DNA of 64,000 bases from Humibacter sp. RRB41 (GCF_022761015.1 NZ_JAKWJQ010000001.1:310001-374000); one strand, 5' to 3'. Numbered from the stretch's first letter, positions 51,759-60,341 are shown. Numbers and translations are program-made. The notes: generated by a model not told the origin, from the letters alone.

Positions 51759-53042
51759 ATGTCATCATCAGAGAAGCAGACGACGGCGGCGCTCGCCGAG
51801 GGAGCAAGGGTCTCCGAGGAGGCGCTTGCCGGGGTGCCCGAACTGGCGACCGGATCGCTGCGAGGGTACCTCCGCGCTTGGCTCGTCCGCGTGCGGTCAG
51901 GTGAGAGCGGCGTGCTCCCGGTCGTCGGAGGCCTGATCGTCATCATCATCGTGTTCCAGGTGACGAATCCGGTCTTCTTGTCGCCGAACAACATCATCAA
52001 CCTGATGGTGCAGGCATCGGTCTTCGTGTTGTTCGGTGTCGCCGAGGTGTTCGTGCTGCTGCTCGGCGAGATCGACCTGTCCCTCGGTTTCACTGGTGCC
52101 ATCGGCGCGGTGTTCGCTGTGTGGATCACCGGCTCGCCCTATCACGCGCCGTGGTACGTGGGCGTGCTGTTGGGGCTTGCGGTCGCCGCCGTCATCGGGA
52201 TCGTCTGGGGGTTGCTCGTCACCCGACTGCGGATTCCGTCGTTCATTGTCACGCTGGCCGGGCTTCTCGGGCTCCAGGGACTGTTGATCTGGCTTATCGA
52301 TGCGCTAGCGGGGCCGACCAGTGGCGGCACGATGTCGGTCGACAACGCCGTGATCAACGACATCGCGTACGGGTACGTGAACACCGTGCTCGCCTGGATG
52401 GCTCTCGTCGTCGTGGTGGTCGCGTATGCATTGGTCACGCTGCTGCGAGATCGAAGCCGTCGAGCTGGGGGTCTGGTGACGCAGCCGCTCGGGCTGAGCA
52501 TCATCAAGGTCGTGCTGATCGCCGTCGCCGGGACAGCTCTCGTGTTGATCTGCAGTGCGAGCACGGGGGTGCCATGGGCGGTCCCGATCGTGCTGGCCAT
52601 CGTCTTCGGCTGGACGTTCCTGCTGTCCCACACCAGATTCGGTCGCTATGTGTACGCCATCGGAGGCAACGCCGAGGCCGCGCGACGTGCTGGCATCAAT
52701 CTGTCACGGGTGCGGATGATCGCATTCGCGCTGGCCAGCCTGACCGCCGGTGTGGCGGGCATCTTCTACGCGTCCCGACTCGGGTCGATCTCGAGCAACG
52801 TCGACGGCGGCCAGTACGTGCTGCTCGCAGTCGCGGCCGCGGTGATCGGCGGAACCAGCTTGTTCGGGGGGCGCGGCAAGGTCGTGCACGCCCTGCTCGG
52901 CGGGCTGATCGTCGCGACGATCTACAACGGCATGGGCCTGCTCAACCTGTCGGCGGCCACCCAACTGATGGTCACGGCACTCGTTCTGCTGGCCGCCGTC
53001 GCGGTGGATGCCCTCAGCCGGAGAAACCGCGCAGCCGGGTGA
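51759..53042 (+). CDS. sugar ABC transporter permease (XylH/RbsC-like)
   Basis: Integral membrane protein of 427 residues with about 10 helices: LGEIDLSLGFTGAIGAVFAVWI, RIPSFIVTLAGLLGLQGLLIWLI, YAIGGNAEAARRAGINLSRVRMIAFALASLTAGVAGIFYASRLGSISSNVDGGQYVLLAVAAAVIGGTSLFGGRG are diagnostic of the BPD_transp_2 sugar family. A 45-residue cytosolic leader precedes the first helix. GGAGG at 51748-51752; the ATG directly follows the ATPase stop. Confidence 0.93.
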   Translation: MSSSEKQTTAALAEGARVSEEALAGVPELATGSLRGYLRAWLVRVRSGESGVLPVVGGLIVIIIVFQVTNPVFLSPNNIINLMVQASVFVLFGVAEVFVLLLGEIDLSLGFTGAIGAVFAVWITGSPYHAPWYVGVLLGLAVAAVIGIVWGLLVTRLRIPSFIVTLAGLLGLQGLLIWLIDALAGPTSGGTMSVDNAVINDIAYGYVNTVLAWMALVVVVVAYALVTLLRDRSRRAGGLVTQPLGLSIIKVVLIAVAGTALVLICSASTGVPWAVPIVLAIVFGWTFLLSHTRFGRYVYAIGGNAEAARRAGINLSRVRMIAFALASLTAGVAGIFYASRLGSISSNVDGGQYVLLAVAAAVIGGTSLFGGRGKVVHALLGGLIVATIYNGMGLLNLSAATQLMVTALVLLAAVAVDALSRRNRAAG

Positions 53043-53059
53043 CATCCCCCGAACACTCC

Positions 53060-53102
53060 TTGACTTTCGTTCGGTACCGAACAAGAATTGTTAGGTACCG
53101 AA
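53060..53102 (+). promoter_or_regulatory. promoter with GGTACC operators before the SDR gene
   Basis: TTGACT (53060-53065) and AAGAAT (53083-53088) are 17 bases apart. Between them lies the perfect palindrome GTTCGGTACCGAAC (53069-53082); TTAGGTACCGAA (53091-53102) is a second, imperfect copy after the -10. The pair, 21 bases centre to centre, would allow a repressor to cover the promoter. Confidence 0.7.
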
Positions 53103-53117
53103 TGAAAGAGAGTCATC

Positions 53118-53876
53118 ATGGCGCCATCGCGTATCGCCCTCGTCACGGGGGCCAATCAGGGAGTCGGGTTCCAGGTCGCACGGGAACTCGTCGCGAACGG
53201 CGTCACCGTGCTCCTGGGGTCACGTGACTTCGCCCGAGGTCAGGCCGCGGCTGAGCAGATCGGCGACGGTGCACTTCCGATCCAGATCGACGTGACCGAT
53301 ACGGCATCCATCGCCGCAGCTGCGCAGCGCGTCGAGGATGAGTTCGGCCGTCTCGACCTGCTCGTCAACAACGCCGGCATCTCACGCGCCGGCCATGGCG
53401 GTGGCGACTTCCTCGAGGACTACGCAGCCGCGAACAAGGCGAGCACCGCCTCGTTGGATGAGATCCGAACGGTTTGGGAGACCAATGTGTTCGGCACTCT
53501 CGCGGTGTATCAGGCGATGATTCCGCTCTTGCGAAAGTCGTCGGACGCGCGGATCGTGAACGTGTCGAGCGGCGTCGGATCCCTTGCCACCAACGCTGAC
53601 CCGGCGTATCCGTATCACTCGATGTTCGGGCCGGTGTACCCGGCATCGAAAGCTGCCGAGAACGCGATCACTCTGGCGATCATGGTCGAGTTGGAGTCGA
53701 CGGACATCAAGGTCAACCTGGTGTCGCCGGCCTTCACTGCCACCAACCTCAACGGCTTCGCCGGCACCGAATCGGTGGAGGACGGCTCGCGGGAGGTCGT
53801 TCGTGTCTGCCTGCTGGGTCCGGACGGTCCGACCGGTACATTCACCAGATGGGAGAACACCAGCATCCCCTGGTGA
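53118..53876 (+). CDS. short-chain dehydrogenase/reductase
   Basis: Classical SDR of 252 residues. Cofactor motif TGANQGVG at 10-17, NNAG (VNNAGISRAG), catalytic Ser in VNVSSGVGS and the YPASK motif (Y-x-x-x-K with Tyr from VYPASKAAEN), followed by VNLVSPAFTATNLNG. Carbonyl reductase-like; substrate unknown. It is transcribed from a promoter carrying GGTACC palindromes and is followed 11 bases later by a MarR gene, so it is probably an inducible detoxification enzyme. Confidence 0.92.
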   Translation: MAPSRIALVTGANQGVGFQVARELVANGVTVLLGSRDFARGQAAAEQIGDGALPIQIDVTDTASIAAAAQRVEDEFGRLDLLVNNAGISRAGHGGGDFLEDYAAANKASTASLDEIRTVWETNVFGTLAVYQAMIPLLRKSSDARIVNVSSGVGSLATNADPAYPYHSMFGPVYPASKAAENAITLAIMVELESTDIKVNLVSPAFTATNLNGFAGTESVEDGSREVVRVCLLGPDGPTGTFTRWENTSIPW

Positions 53877-53887
53877 ATACTGACCGC

Positions 53888-54337
53888 ATGAGCGATCAGA
53901 CCAGCGAATCGGGGTCAGTCGGCGCCTGGGCCAAGCGGTACTACTACGCCAACCGGGCGGCCGTCGAGGCAGTGCTGCGCCAGCAGGGGATCGGTTCGAC
54001 GCAGTGGGCGCTGCTCTGCGAGCTCATCTCGAACGGCCCGACTTCGCAACGCGACCTCGGCCGCGCCCTGCATCTGGAGCGCGCAAGCCTCAGCGGCATC
54101 GTGGCGACCCTCATTCGCAAAGGACTCGTCGAGCAGGCGCCATCGGCGACGGATCAACGCCAGAAGCTCGTCATGCTGACCGACGCCGGCCGCGCCATGT
54201 GGAGTGCAGTGCCCGATCCGTTCGAAGAGGTTCGTGGGGTCGCGCTGGTCGGTCTGAACACCGACGACATCGCGACGGCCGTCCGCGTCTTGCGAGCAGC
54301 AACCGAACGGGTGGAAGGCCACACCTTCGGGACGTGA
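53888..54337 (+). CDS. MarR-family transcriptional regulator
   Basis: Winged-helix regulator of 149 residues: YYANRAAVEAVLRQQGIGSTQWALLCELI, TSQRDLGRALHLERASLSGIVATLIRKGLVEQAPSATDQRQKLVMLTDAGR. No Shine-Dalgarno; AATACT ends 6 bases before the ATG, suggesting its own leaderless promoter within the end of the SDR gene. A candidate for binding the GGTACC palindromes upstream of the SDR gene. A longer start at 53849 overlaps the SDR gene. Confidence 0.9.
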   Translation: MSDQTSESGSVGAWAKRYYYANRAAVEAVLRQQGIGSTQWALLCELISNGPTSQRDLGRALHLERASLSGIVATLIRKGLVEQAPSATDQRQKLVMLTDAGRAMWSAVPDPFEEVRGVALVGLNTDDIATAVRVLRAATERVEGHTFGT

Positions 54338-54352
54338 CGCCACAGAGCCAGG

Positions 54353-55027
54353 TCAGCTCGTCGCGTGAACGTGGGGACTGTACGGTACGCGCAGCGTGTC
54401 GGCGAACCGTCCGAAGAGCGACTCGTCGCCCTCGAGGTGCACGGCACCGGTCGTGATCGCGGTCTGGGCATCCAGTTCACCGGCGAGCAGATCGCGGATC
54501 TGCGGTCCGGCCGTGATGATCAGGTCCGCATTCTCGGCCGCTCCTGGGTCGACAGTGATGGTGCCGTCGCGCATCAGCACGTGCACCTCGACATCGCCCA
54601 CGTGCACCGAATAGGTCGTATTCCAGTCTTGCGGCACGATGCGCTCGCCGGCCGCGACGCGGAGGGCGGCGGTGATGGATGCCGTGGTCACGATCTCTCC
54701 TTCGCGCGGCATCCGCATGCCGCCAGCGCCCCATCGCGACAGCGCGTCCAGCGCAGGTCCGAGTTCCTCGCCGCGGGGCGTGAGCGCATAGACGACCGAA
54801 CGGTCGGCCCCGGAGGGAAGCGTGCGGGCGACGAGTCCCTCGTCTTCGAGCTCCTTCAACCGCGAGGCCAAGGTGTTCGTCGGGATGCCCGGAAGGCCGG
54901 TTGTCAGGTCGGAGTAGCGCCGTGGCCAGACGCTCAGGTCGCGCAGGATCAGTAGCGTCCAGCGCTGTCCGATGATCTCCGCCGCGCGCGCCAACCCGCA
55001 GAACTGGCCGTAGTGCTGGTTCGTCAT
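54353..55027 (-). CDS. HxlR-family regulator with SCP2-like C-terminal domain
   Basis: Protein of 224 residues. N-terminal HxlR wHTH with Cys 10 (YGQFCGLARAAEIIGQRWTLLILRDL; YSDLTTGLPGIPTNTLASRLKELEDEGLV). The added C-terminal half, about residues 120-220, includes VHVLMRDGTITVDPGAAENADLIITAGPQIRDLLAGEL and resembles the SCP2 sterol-carrier fold, which may bind a hydrophobic ligand. It is divergent from an MFS exporter with a palindrome in the gap, so likely its repressor. TATTGT ends 7 bases before the ATG: leaderless again. Confidence 0.9.
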   Translation of the reverse strand: MTNQHYGQFCGLARAAEIIGQRWTLLILRDLSVWPRRYSDLTTGLPGIPTNTLASRLKELEDEGLVARTLPSGADRSVVYALTPRGEELGPALDALSRWGAGGMRMPREGEIVTTASITAALRVAAGERIVPQDWNTTYSVHVGDVEVHVLMRDGTITVDPGAAENADLIITAGPQIRDLLAGELDAQTAITTGAVHLEGDESLFGRFADTLRVPYSPHVHATS

Positions 55028-55044
55028 GTATTTCACAATACCAC

Positions 55045-55074
55045 TTGACTGCATAATTTGCAGTGTGCTTTAGT
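55045..55074 (+). promoter_or_regulatory. promoter and ACTGCA-N5-TGCAGT operator of the MFS gene
   Basis: TTGACT (55045-55050) and TTTAGT (55069-55074) are 18 bases apart. The palindrome ACTGCATAATTTGCAGT (55048-55064; 6-base perfect arms, 5-base spacer) overlaps the -35 and spacer. It also lies across the likely -35 region of the divergent HxlR gene, so one site could control both. Confidence 0.6.
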
Positions 55075-55105
55075 TTTTGCAGCACCTCCAATGAAGGAGA
55101 GAGAC

Positions 55106-56584
55106 ATGACCGACACCATCGCCCGCTCCGACGTCGAGCCTGCGCCGGCATCCACCGCCAGCCTCACGGTGCGCAACCGCACCGCGCTGGGGTTACTGCT
55201 CGCCGCCGTCTTCGTCGTGTTCCTGAACGAGACGATGATGGGCGTCGCGCTACCGCGTATTCAAGAAGCCCTGCACATCGATGCGACGAAGGGCCAGTGG
55301 CTGACGACCGCGTTCGCGCTCACGATGGCCGTGGTCATCCCGATCACAGGATGGCTGATGCAGCGGCTCAACACCCGCCCGGTCTTCGTCGTCGCAATGT
55401 CGAGCTTCGTTGTCGGCACTGTCGTCGCCGCGCTGTCGCCGGTGTTCGAGGCGCTGGTGGTGGGTCGGGTCATCCAAGCGATCGGCACCGCGATCATGAT
55501 GCCGCTCATGATGACCACGGTGATGACGATCGTTCCCGAAGAGGAACGAGGACGCGTTATGGGGCGCGTCTCGATCGTCATGTCGGTGGCACCCGCCGTC
55601 GGACCGATCGTGTCGGGCGCGCTCATCCAGGTGCTGCCGTGGCAGGGCCTGTTCTGGGTGATGCTGCCCATCGCAGTCACGATGCTCATCATCGGGGCAC
55701 GCCGAGTACCGAATGTCTCGGAGATCAGGAAGGTGCCACTCGACATGTCGTCGGTGATCCTGGCGGCGCTCGCCTTCTCTGCCCTCGTGTTCGGTCTGAG
55801 CCAGATCGGAGCCGCCGCGGCCGGTGAGGCAGCCGTTCAGCCCTGGATCCCGATCGTCGTCGGACTGGTGACGCTCGGCTTCTTCGGCTGGCGGCAGATC
55901 GTGCTTCAGCGCACGGACTCGGCCCTGCTCGACCTGCGGACCTTCCTCTCGCGAGACTTCGCGGTCTCGGTCACCATGATGGCGGCCGCGATGGTGTCAC
56001 TGTTCGGCGCATTCATCGTGCTGCCGCAGTTCGCGCGGTACACGCTCGGCCTCGAGCCACTCTGGGTGGGTGCGATCCTGTTGCCGGGCGGGCTCCTGAT
56101 GGGTCTCGCCGGGCCCACCGTCGGGCGGCTGTACGACCGATTCGGCCCGCGGCCGCTGGTCATCCCAGGGTCCATCGGCCTGGCCGTGTCGCTGTGGACC
56201 CTGGCCATCGGCCTCGGGGAGGGCTCCTCGTGGGTGGTGCTCCTCGGCGCGCACATCGTGTTGATGCTGTCCCTCGCCTTCCTGTTCACCCCGGCGTTCA
56301 GTTCGTCGCTCGGCTCGCTCCCGCCGCAGCTGTACTCGCACGGCAGTGCCACCATCGCCACGCTGCAACAGGTCGCTGGAGCTGCCGGGACGGCGATCTT
56401 CGTCGCGCTCTACGCGACCGGGGTCGCGGCAACGGGGGATGCGAACCCCGACCTGCCATCGCCTGCGGCGGCAGCTGAGGGCTCGCACCTCGCGTTCCTC
56501 GCCGGCGGCATCCTCTCGCTCGCGGTGATCGCCCTCGCACTGTTCGTCCGCAAGCCCGCTGTGACGGAGCCCCCGTTGCACTGA
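55106..56584 (+). CDS. MFS drug exporter, DHA2/EmrB-QacA type (14 helices)
   Basis: Proton-driven efflux protein of 492 residues. LGLLLAAVFVVFLNETMMGVALPRIQEALHIDATKGQWLTTAFALTMAVVIPITGWL is the DHA2 helix 1-2 region with motif D1. Motif C is MSVAPAVGPIVSGALIQVLPWQGLFWVMLPIA. AAGGAG precedes the ATG at 55106. It forms an HxlR-controlled unit and probably co-transcribes the two RibD-like genes that follow. Confidence 0.92.
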   Translation: MTDTIARSDVEPAPASTASLTVRNRTALGLLLAAVFVVFLNETMMGVALPRIQEALHIDATKGQWLTTAFALTMAVVIPITGWLMQRLNTRPVFVVAMSSFVVGTVVAALSPVFEALVVGRVIQAIGTAIMMPLMMTTVMTIVPEEERGRVMGRVSIVMSVAPAVGPIVSGALIQVLPWQGLFWVMLPIAVTMLIIGARRVPNVSEIRKVPLDMSSVILAALAFSALVFGLSQIGAAAAGEAAVQPWIPIVVGLVTLGFFGWRQIVLQRTDSALLDLRTFLSRDFAVSVTMMAAAMVSLFGAFIVLPQFARYTLGLEPLWVGAILLPGGLLMGLAGPTVGRLYDRFGPRPLVIPGSIGLAVSLWTLAIGLGEGSSWVVLLGAHIVLMLSLAFLFTPAFSSSLGSLPPQLYSHGSATIATLQQVAGAAGTAIFVALYATGVAATGDANPDLPSPAAAAEGSHLAFLAGGILSLAVIALALFVRKPAVTEPPLH

Positions 56585-56615
56585 TCTGCAAGAACTGAAC
56601 GAAAGGAAGAGAACC

Positions 56616-57218
56616 ATGACAACCTACCTGCACGCGGTGTCCTCCCTGGATGGCTACATCGCCGACGACAATGACGACGTGGGCTCGCTCCACGACTGGT
56701 ACTTCAACGGCGATCATCCGATCGTCGACGAGGACCACCCCGAAGTGCACGGTTCGCCGTTCCAGGTCTCGGCGGCATCCGTCGACTACGTCAGCGGCAT
56801 GTGGTCTCGCCAGAAGGTCGTGGTGATCGGCCGCCGTCTCTTCGATCTCACCAATGGTTGGGAGGGGCACCCGGCGGCGAGTGATCACGTCGTCGTCGTG
56901 TCGCACCGGCCGAAGCCGGAAGGCTGGCATCCGGATGCCCCGTACGAGTTCGCCACCTCGGTCGAGGATGCTCTCGTCCGAGCTCATCGCCTGGCAGGTG
57001 GCGGCGACATCGGTGTGACCGCCGGCGACATCGGTGGCCAGGCCCTCGCCCTTGGGCTGATCGACCACGTTGCCATCGACATCGCCCCTGTCGTGTTCGG
57101 CCACGGCAAACCGTATTTCGGATCATTCGCCGGCGCCCACCAGCTTCTCGAGGATCCAGACGTGGTCATCCAGGGAGAACGTGTGCTGCATCTGCGGTAC
57201 CCGGTGCGCAAGAACTGA
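56616..57218 (+). CDS. RibD C-terminal-like / dihydrofolate reductase-fold protein
   Basis: Protein of 200 residues: TTYLHAVSSLDGYIADDNDDVGSLHDWY, VVVIGRRLFDLTNGWEG, VVVVSHRPKPEGW, GGGDIGVTAGDIGGQALALGLIDHVAIDIAPVVFGHGKPYFG. NADPH-binding reductase fold of unknown substrate. AAAGGAAG precedes the ATG; 31 bases after the exporter stop, so likely in its operon. Confidence 0.88.
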   Translation: MTTYLHAVSSLDGYIADDNDDVGSLHDWYFNGDHPIVDEDHPEVHGSPFQVSAASVDYVSGMWSRQKVVVIGRRLFDLTNGWEGHPAASDHVVVVSHRPKPEGWHPDAPYEFATSVEDALVRAHRLAGGGDIGVTAGDIGGQALALGLIDHVAIDIAPVVFGHGKPYFGSFAGAHQLLEDPDVVIQGERVLHLRYPVRKN

Positions 57219-57251
57219 ACCATCACGTGAACACCGAGGAAGGAGAACACC

Positions 57252-57726
57252 ATGGAACGCGACAGCGGTGACGAGAATGCGCAACGGAACGAAGGTCTGC
57301 GGGACGTCATCTTGTACATGTCGATGTCGCTGGACGGGTTCGTCGCGAGCGAGCGCGAGCATCCAGGCATGGCGATCCCTGAGAGTGCTGAGCTGAAGAA
57401 GTGGAAACTCGACCGGATCAGCAAGGCGGGAGCTCATCTCATGGGTCGTGCCACCTACCAAGAGATGTCGTCCGCCTGGCCCACATCGAACGACCCATAC
57501 GCAGCGCCGATGAACAGCATTCCCAAGGTCGTGTTCTCGACGACACTCAGAGACGAGGATGCGACGTGGCCCGAAACCAGGGTCGCGCGGCGCGACCTCG
57601 CCACCGAGATCGCCGGCAGCACTGTTCGACCAGGTGCCGGAATCACGGCACCTCGATCTGGTCGAGAGCATGCCGTTCCCCGACGGTGTGGTCGTGAACG
57701 TCTATCGACCTGTCGGCCGACCGTAA
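57252..57726 (+). pseudogene. RibD-like gene with internal deletion and frameshift
   Basis: The N-terminal part is a normal family member (RDVILYMSMSLDGFVASEREHPGM ... KAGAHLMGRATYQEMSSAWP ... DLATEIA, to about 57617). The expected central segment with the glycine-rich GG-S/A-Q block is missing. The family C-terminus, LFDQVPESRHLDLVESMPFPDGVVVNVYRP, is found in a different frame ending at TAA 57724-57726. So a deletion of some tens of codons shifted the frame. The shifted reading would run on to 57797 with a meaningless Pro/Arg tail. GAAGGAG precedes the start. Confidence 0.75.
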
Positions 57727-57793
57727 TACCGTCCCGTCTACCGACTGAGGTTCGACCGAGTAGACCTCCGCCAGTTCCTCGTCACAGACCCCC

Positions 57794-58240
57794 CTAGACG
57801 TGATTCCAGCGACGCAGGCGCTCCGGGTAGAGGCGAATCCACACCACGCTGATCAGGTGCGCTGAGAAGTCGATCGTCATCGCGGCGATCGCCTCGCCGT
57901 GGCGGCGGAGCATCAGACCGGCCTGTGCGTTCACGGCGCTCTCCTCGACGACGACATCGGGTTGAGTCGCGAGTCCGTGCACCAGCACCATCAGGGCTTC
58001 GTCGACCCCACGAATGACCTTGATCATCGGCTCGACGGTGCCGCCGCCATCGACGACCACGGCGACATCCGGGGCCAGCAGCGACCTCAGCCGTGCGGAG
58101 TCAGCGCCGACGCCGGCGACGCGGAACTCGTGCACCGCCCGGTGGTGCAAGGGGCGCACCAACCAGCGCCGTGTTGCCGCGAATCGCGACGGGGCATCCG
58201 TGCTCGGGGTTCTGGTTGTCTCTTTCGACGTCAGTGTCAT
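57794..58240 (-). CDS. free-standing NTF2/SnoaL-like protein resembling the ECF41 sigma C-terminal domain
   Basis: Protein of 148 residues: FRVAGVGADSARLRSLLAPDVAVVVDGGGTVEPMIKVIRGVDEALMVLVHGL, AQAGLMLRRHGEAIAAMTIDFSAHLISVVWIRLYPERLRRW. The LLAPDVxVxxDGGG strand-turn and the closing Vxxxxl-P-eKL pattern are those of the SnoaL-like tail of SigJ/ECF41 sigma factors, but no sigma region 2 or 4 precedes it. GGAGG lies about 8 bases before the ATG. Could bind a small ligand or act on a sigma factor elsewhere. Confidence 0.75.
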   Translation of the reverse strand: MTLTSKETTRTPSTDAPSRFAATRRWLVRPLHHRAVHEFRVAGVGADSARLRSLLAPDVAVVVDGGGTVEPMIKVIRGVDEALMVLVHGLATQPDVVVEESAVNAQAGLMLRRHGEAIAAMTIDFSAHLISVVWIRLYPERLRRWNHV

Positions 58241-58384
58241 GACGCGCCTCCACCCGGCGGGCTCGAAAACGCCGGGTCAGTATTTAAGACAGGATGCACG
58301 CCCACAATGTGACACGGAGCGTCAGGGAGCAGGTTCCAGACGAATCGTCGAGGCTGCGGTCGTCGATCTGTGTCGGCCGAGTGG

Positions 58385-59338
58385 CTATCGAGGCAGCCTG
58401 ACGACCTGTCCCGCGAACGCGAATCCGCCGCCGAATCCGAAGAGCAAGGCGAGACCGCCGCGGGGAAGCTCACCACGGTGCCACGCCTTCGAGAGGCCGA
58501 GCGGCACGCTGGCCGCCGAGGTGTTCCCCGACTCCTCGATGTCGTGGATCACAATGTGGCGCTCGGTCGCACCGATCGCCTTGGCGAGCGGCTCGATCAG
58601 ACGCAGATTCGCCTGGTGAAACGCGATCACATCGATGTCGTCGATCGTGACGCCAGCGGTCTCGAGTGCCCGCCGAACGTGCGGTGCGGCCTTGGTCAGC
58701 GCCCAGCGCATGATGCTCTGGCCGTCCTGCGAGAACACCTGAGGGTCACCGTCGATCACGACGGCGTCGGTCATTCCGGGCACGGAGCCCCAGACCACGG
58801 GTGAGATCTCCGGCTCCTCGGATGCCGTGAGCACCGCCGCTCCCGCCCCGTCGGCAGTGAGGATGCATGTGCGCCGATCCGTCCAGTCCGTCACGTCGGA
58901 GAGTCGCTCCGCCCCGATCACCAGTGCGCTGTCCGCCGTGCCGGCGCTGATCGCCTGATCGGCGATGGCGACGGCGTGTTCGAAGCCGGAGCAGGCCGTG
59001 TTGATGTCGATGACGGCAGGCCCCGGCATCCCGAGATTCGCGGCGACGCGTGCCGCGGTGAACGGTGTGCGGTCCACGAGCGTTGTCGACGCCACGACCA
59101 CCAACGAGACGGTGTCGAGCCCGGCGTCTGCCAGGGCCATGCGTGCGGCCTCGGTGGCCATGTACGCGACGGTCTCGTCTGGCCCCGCGATGTGTCGCTC
59201 TCGGATGCCGGTGCGAGTGCGGATCCACTCGTCGCTCGTGTCGACGCTCCTGGCCAGTTCTTCGTTGGTGAGCACGCGCTTCGGCTGGTAGTGTCCGAGC
59301 CCGGTCAACTGCGATTCGCGCAGAGTAGGTGTACGCAT
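58385..59338 (-). CDS. fabH: 3-oxoacyl-ACP synthase III (FabH-type ketosynthase)
   Basis: Condenses acyl-CoA with malonyl-ACP. Protein of 317 residues with the full triad: C116 (INTACSGFEHA), H241 (AFHQANLRLI) and N272 (ESGNTSAASVPLGL). ATPDxxxAY-like TVAYMATEAARMALADAGL and the C-terminal GGLALLFGFGGGFAFAGQVV glycine stretch are present. It stands alone, outside a fab cluster, so it may be an accessory FabH for special primers or a secondary pathway rather than the housekeeping copy. Confidence 0.92.
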   Translation of the reverse strand: MRTPTLRESQLTGLGHYQPKRVLTNEELARSVDTSDEWIRTRTGIRERHIAGPDETVAYMATEAARMALADAGLDTVSLVVVASTTLVDRTPFTAARVAANLGMPGPAVIDINTACSGFEHAVAIADQAISAGTADSALVIGAERLSDVTDWTDRRTCILTADGAGAAVLTASEEPEISPVVWGSVPGMTDAVVIDGDPQVFSQDGQSIMRWALTKAAPHVRRALETAGVTIDDIDVIAFHQANLRLIEPLAKAIGATERHIVIHDIEESGNTSAASVPLGLSKAWHRGELPRGGLALLFGFGGGFAFAGQVVRLPR

Positions 59339-59469
59339 GCCTCGACTCTAGGGACAGTTGCATTCTGTGCGGGGCCGCTGGGTACATTCGGCGTCCCGAA
59401 GCCGAATCTGCAGCAGACGGAGTTGTGGGACCCGAGCGGTGGCGGGCGCTGGCGAGAACGGCGTCGGAT

Positions 59470-60294
59470 TCAGCCGATGACGACCTCGTCGGCGACCCGG
59501 ATCGTGCCTCCGATGCCGGACCCATCGCCGACCGTGCCGCTCGCACCGGGGAGGATGAGCAGGCGGCCGAGCGTCGGCTCTCGCTGACCGAGGCGGCCGG
59601 TCAGCGTGGTCAGCACCTTCGCATCCCGTGCTCCGCTGTCGGGGTTCGCGTGCGTCGCGAGGCACCGCACGATCGGGCCGGCCGCGGCGAGACGCACGTC
59701 GCCGATGCGGACCTCGCCCTCCCAGCTCAGCTCGCCCCACGCCTCCACGCCATCGATCACCACGTTCGAGCGAAACCGACGGTCGTCGATGGTCTGCCTA
59801 AGTGCGGCACTCAGCGCACCTACACTCGCCCGGCTGTGCACCGAAACGTAACCGCGCGACCGGTCCTGGAAGCGCGACCGGACACCATCGCCGACGAGCG
59901 TCAACGGAAGCCGCCCGGGCCGGGCCAGGCGCTTGCCCTCGGGAGAGGAGAGCACGAACGCGGTCACGGCCTCGGTGATCGCGGCGCGGCCGTCCTCGTC
60001 CAGCCCTCCCTCGACCAGAGTCTTGCCATCATGCTCGATCCGCACGCGCGCGGTCGCGTCGTCGTACGCCAGGCGCAACGCGGCGAGCCCAGGGAACGAC
60101 TCCAGAGCCAGCCCCTTCGACTTGGGCCAATAATCCAAACCATCCCGGTCCTCGGGCGTCGCGGCCGCGGCGAAGCGAAACGCGAGCACCCTGTCTCCGG
60201 CGATCCGGCCGTCCGTCTGCACGGTCAACGCATCCAGTGATTCGGGAGTGAAGCCCTTCACGGGGTAGCGGTAGAGCGCGACGACATGAGGCAT
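59470..60294 (-). CDS. MOSC-domain protein
   Basis: Protein of 274 residues. MOSC N-terminal beta-barrel (VVALYRYPVKGFTPESLDALTVQTDGRIAGDRVLAF) followed by the MOSC domain (FRSNVVIDGVEAWGELSWEGEVRIGDVRLAAAGPIVRCLATHANPDSGARDAKVL) with the conserved Cys in VRCLATH. Such proteins handle Mo cofactor or N-hydroxylated compounds. The ATG at 60294 is preferred; GAGG lies just upstream and the family N-terminus begins there. Confidence 0.9.
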   Translation of the reverse strand: MPHVVALYRYPVKGFTPESLDALTVQTDGRIAGDRVLAFRFAAAATPEDRDGLDYWPKSKGLALESFPGLAALRLAYDDATARVRIEHDGKTLVEGGLDEDGRAAITEAVTAFVLSSPEGKRLARPGRLPLTLVGDGVRSRFQDRSRGYVSVHSRASVGALSAALRQTIDDRRFRSNVVIDGVEAWGELSWEGEVRIGDVRLAAAGPIVRCLATHANPDSGARDAKVLTTLTGRLGQREPTLGRLLILPGASGTVGDGSGIGGTIRVADEVVIG

Positions 60295-60341
60295 CTGCCC
60301 ATCCTCGCAGGCTCCTCGGACGGCCCCGACGCCGGAGGTCG

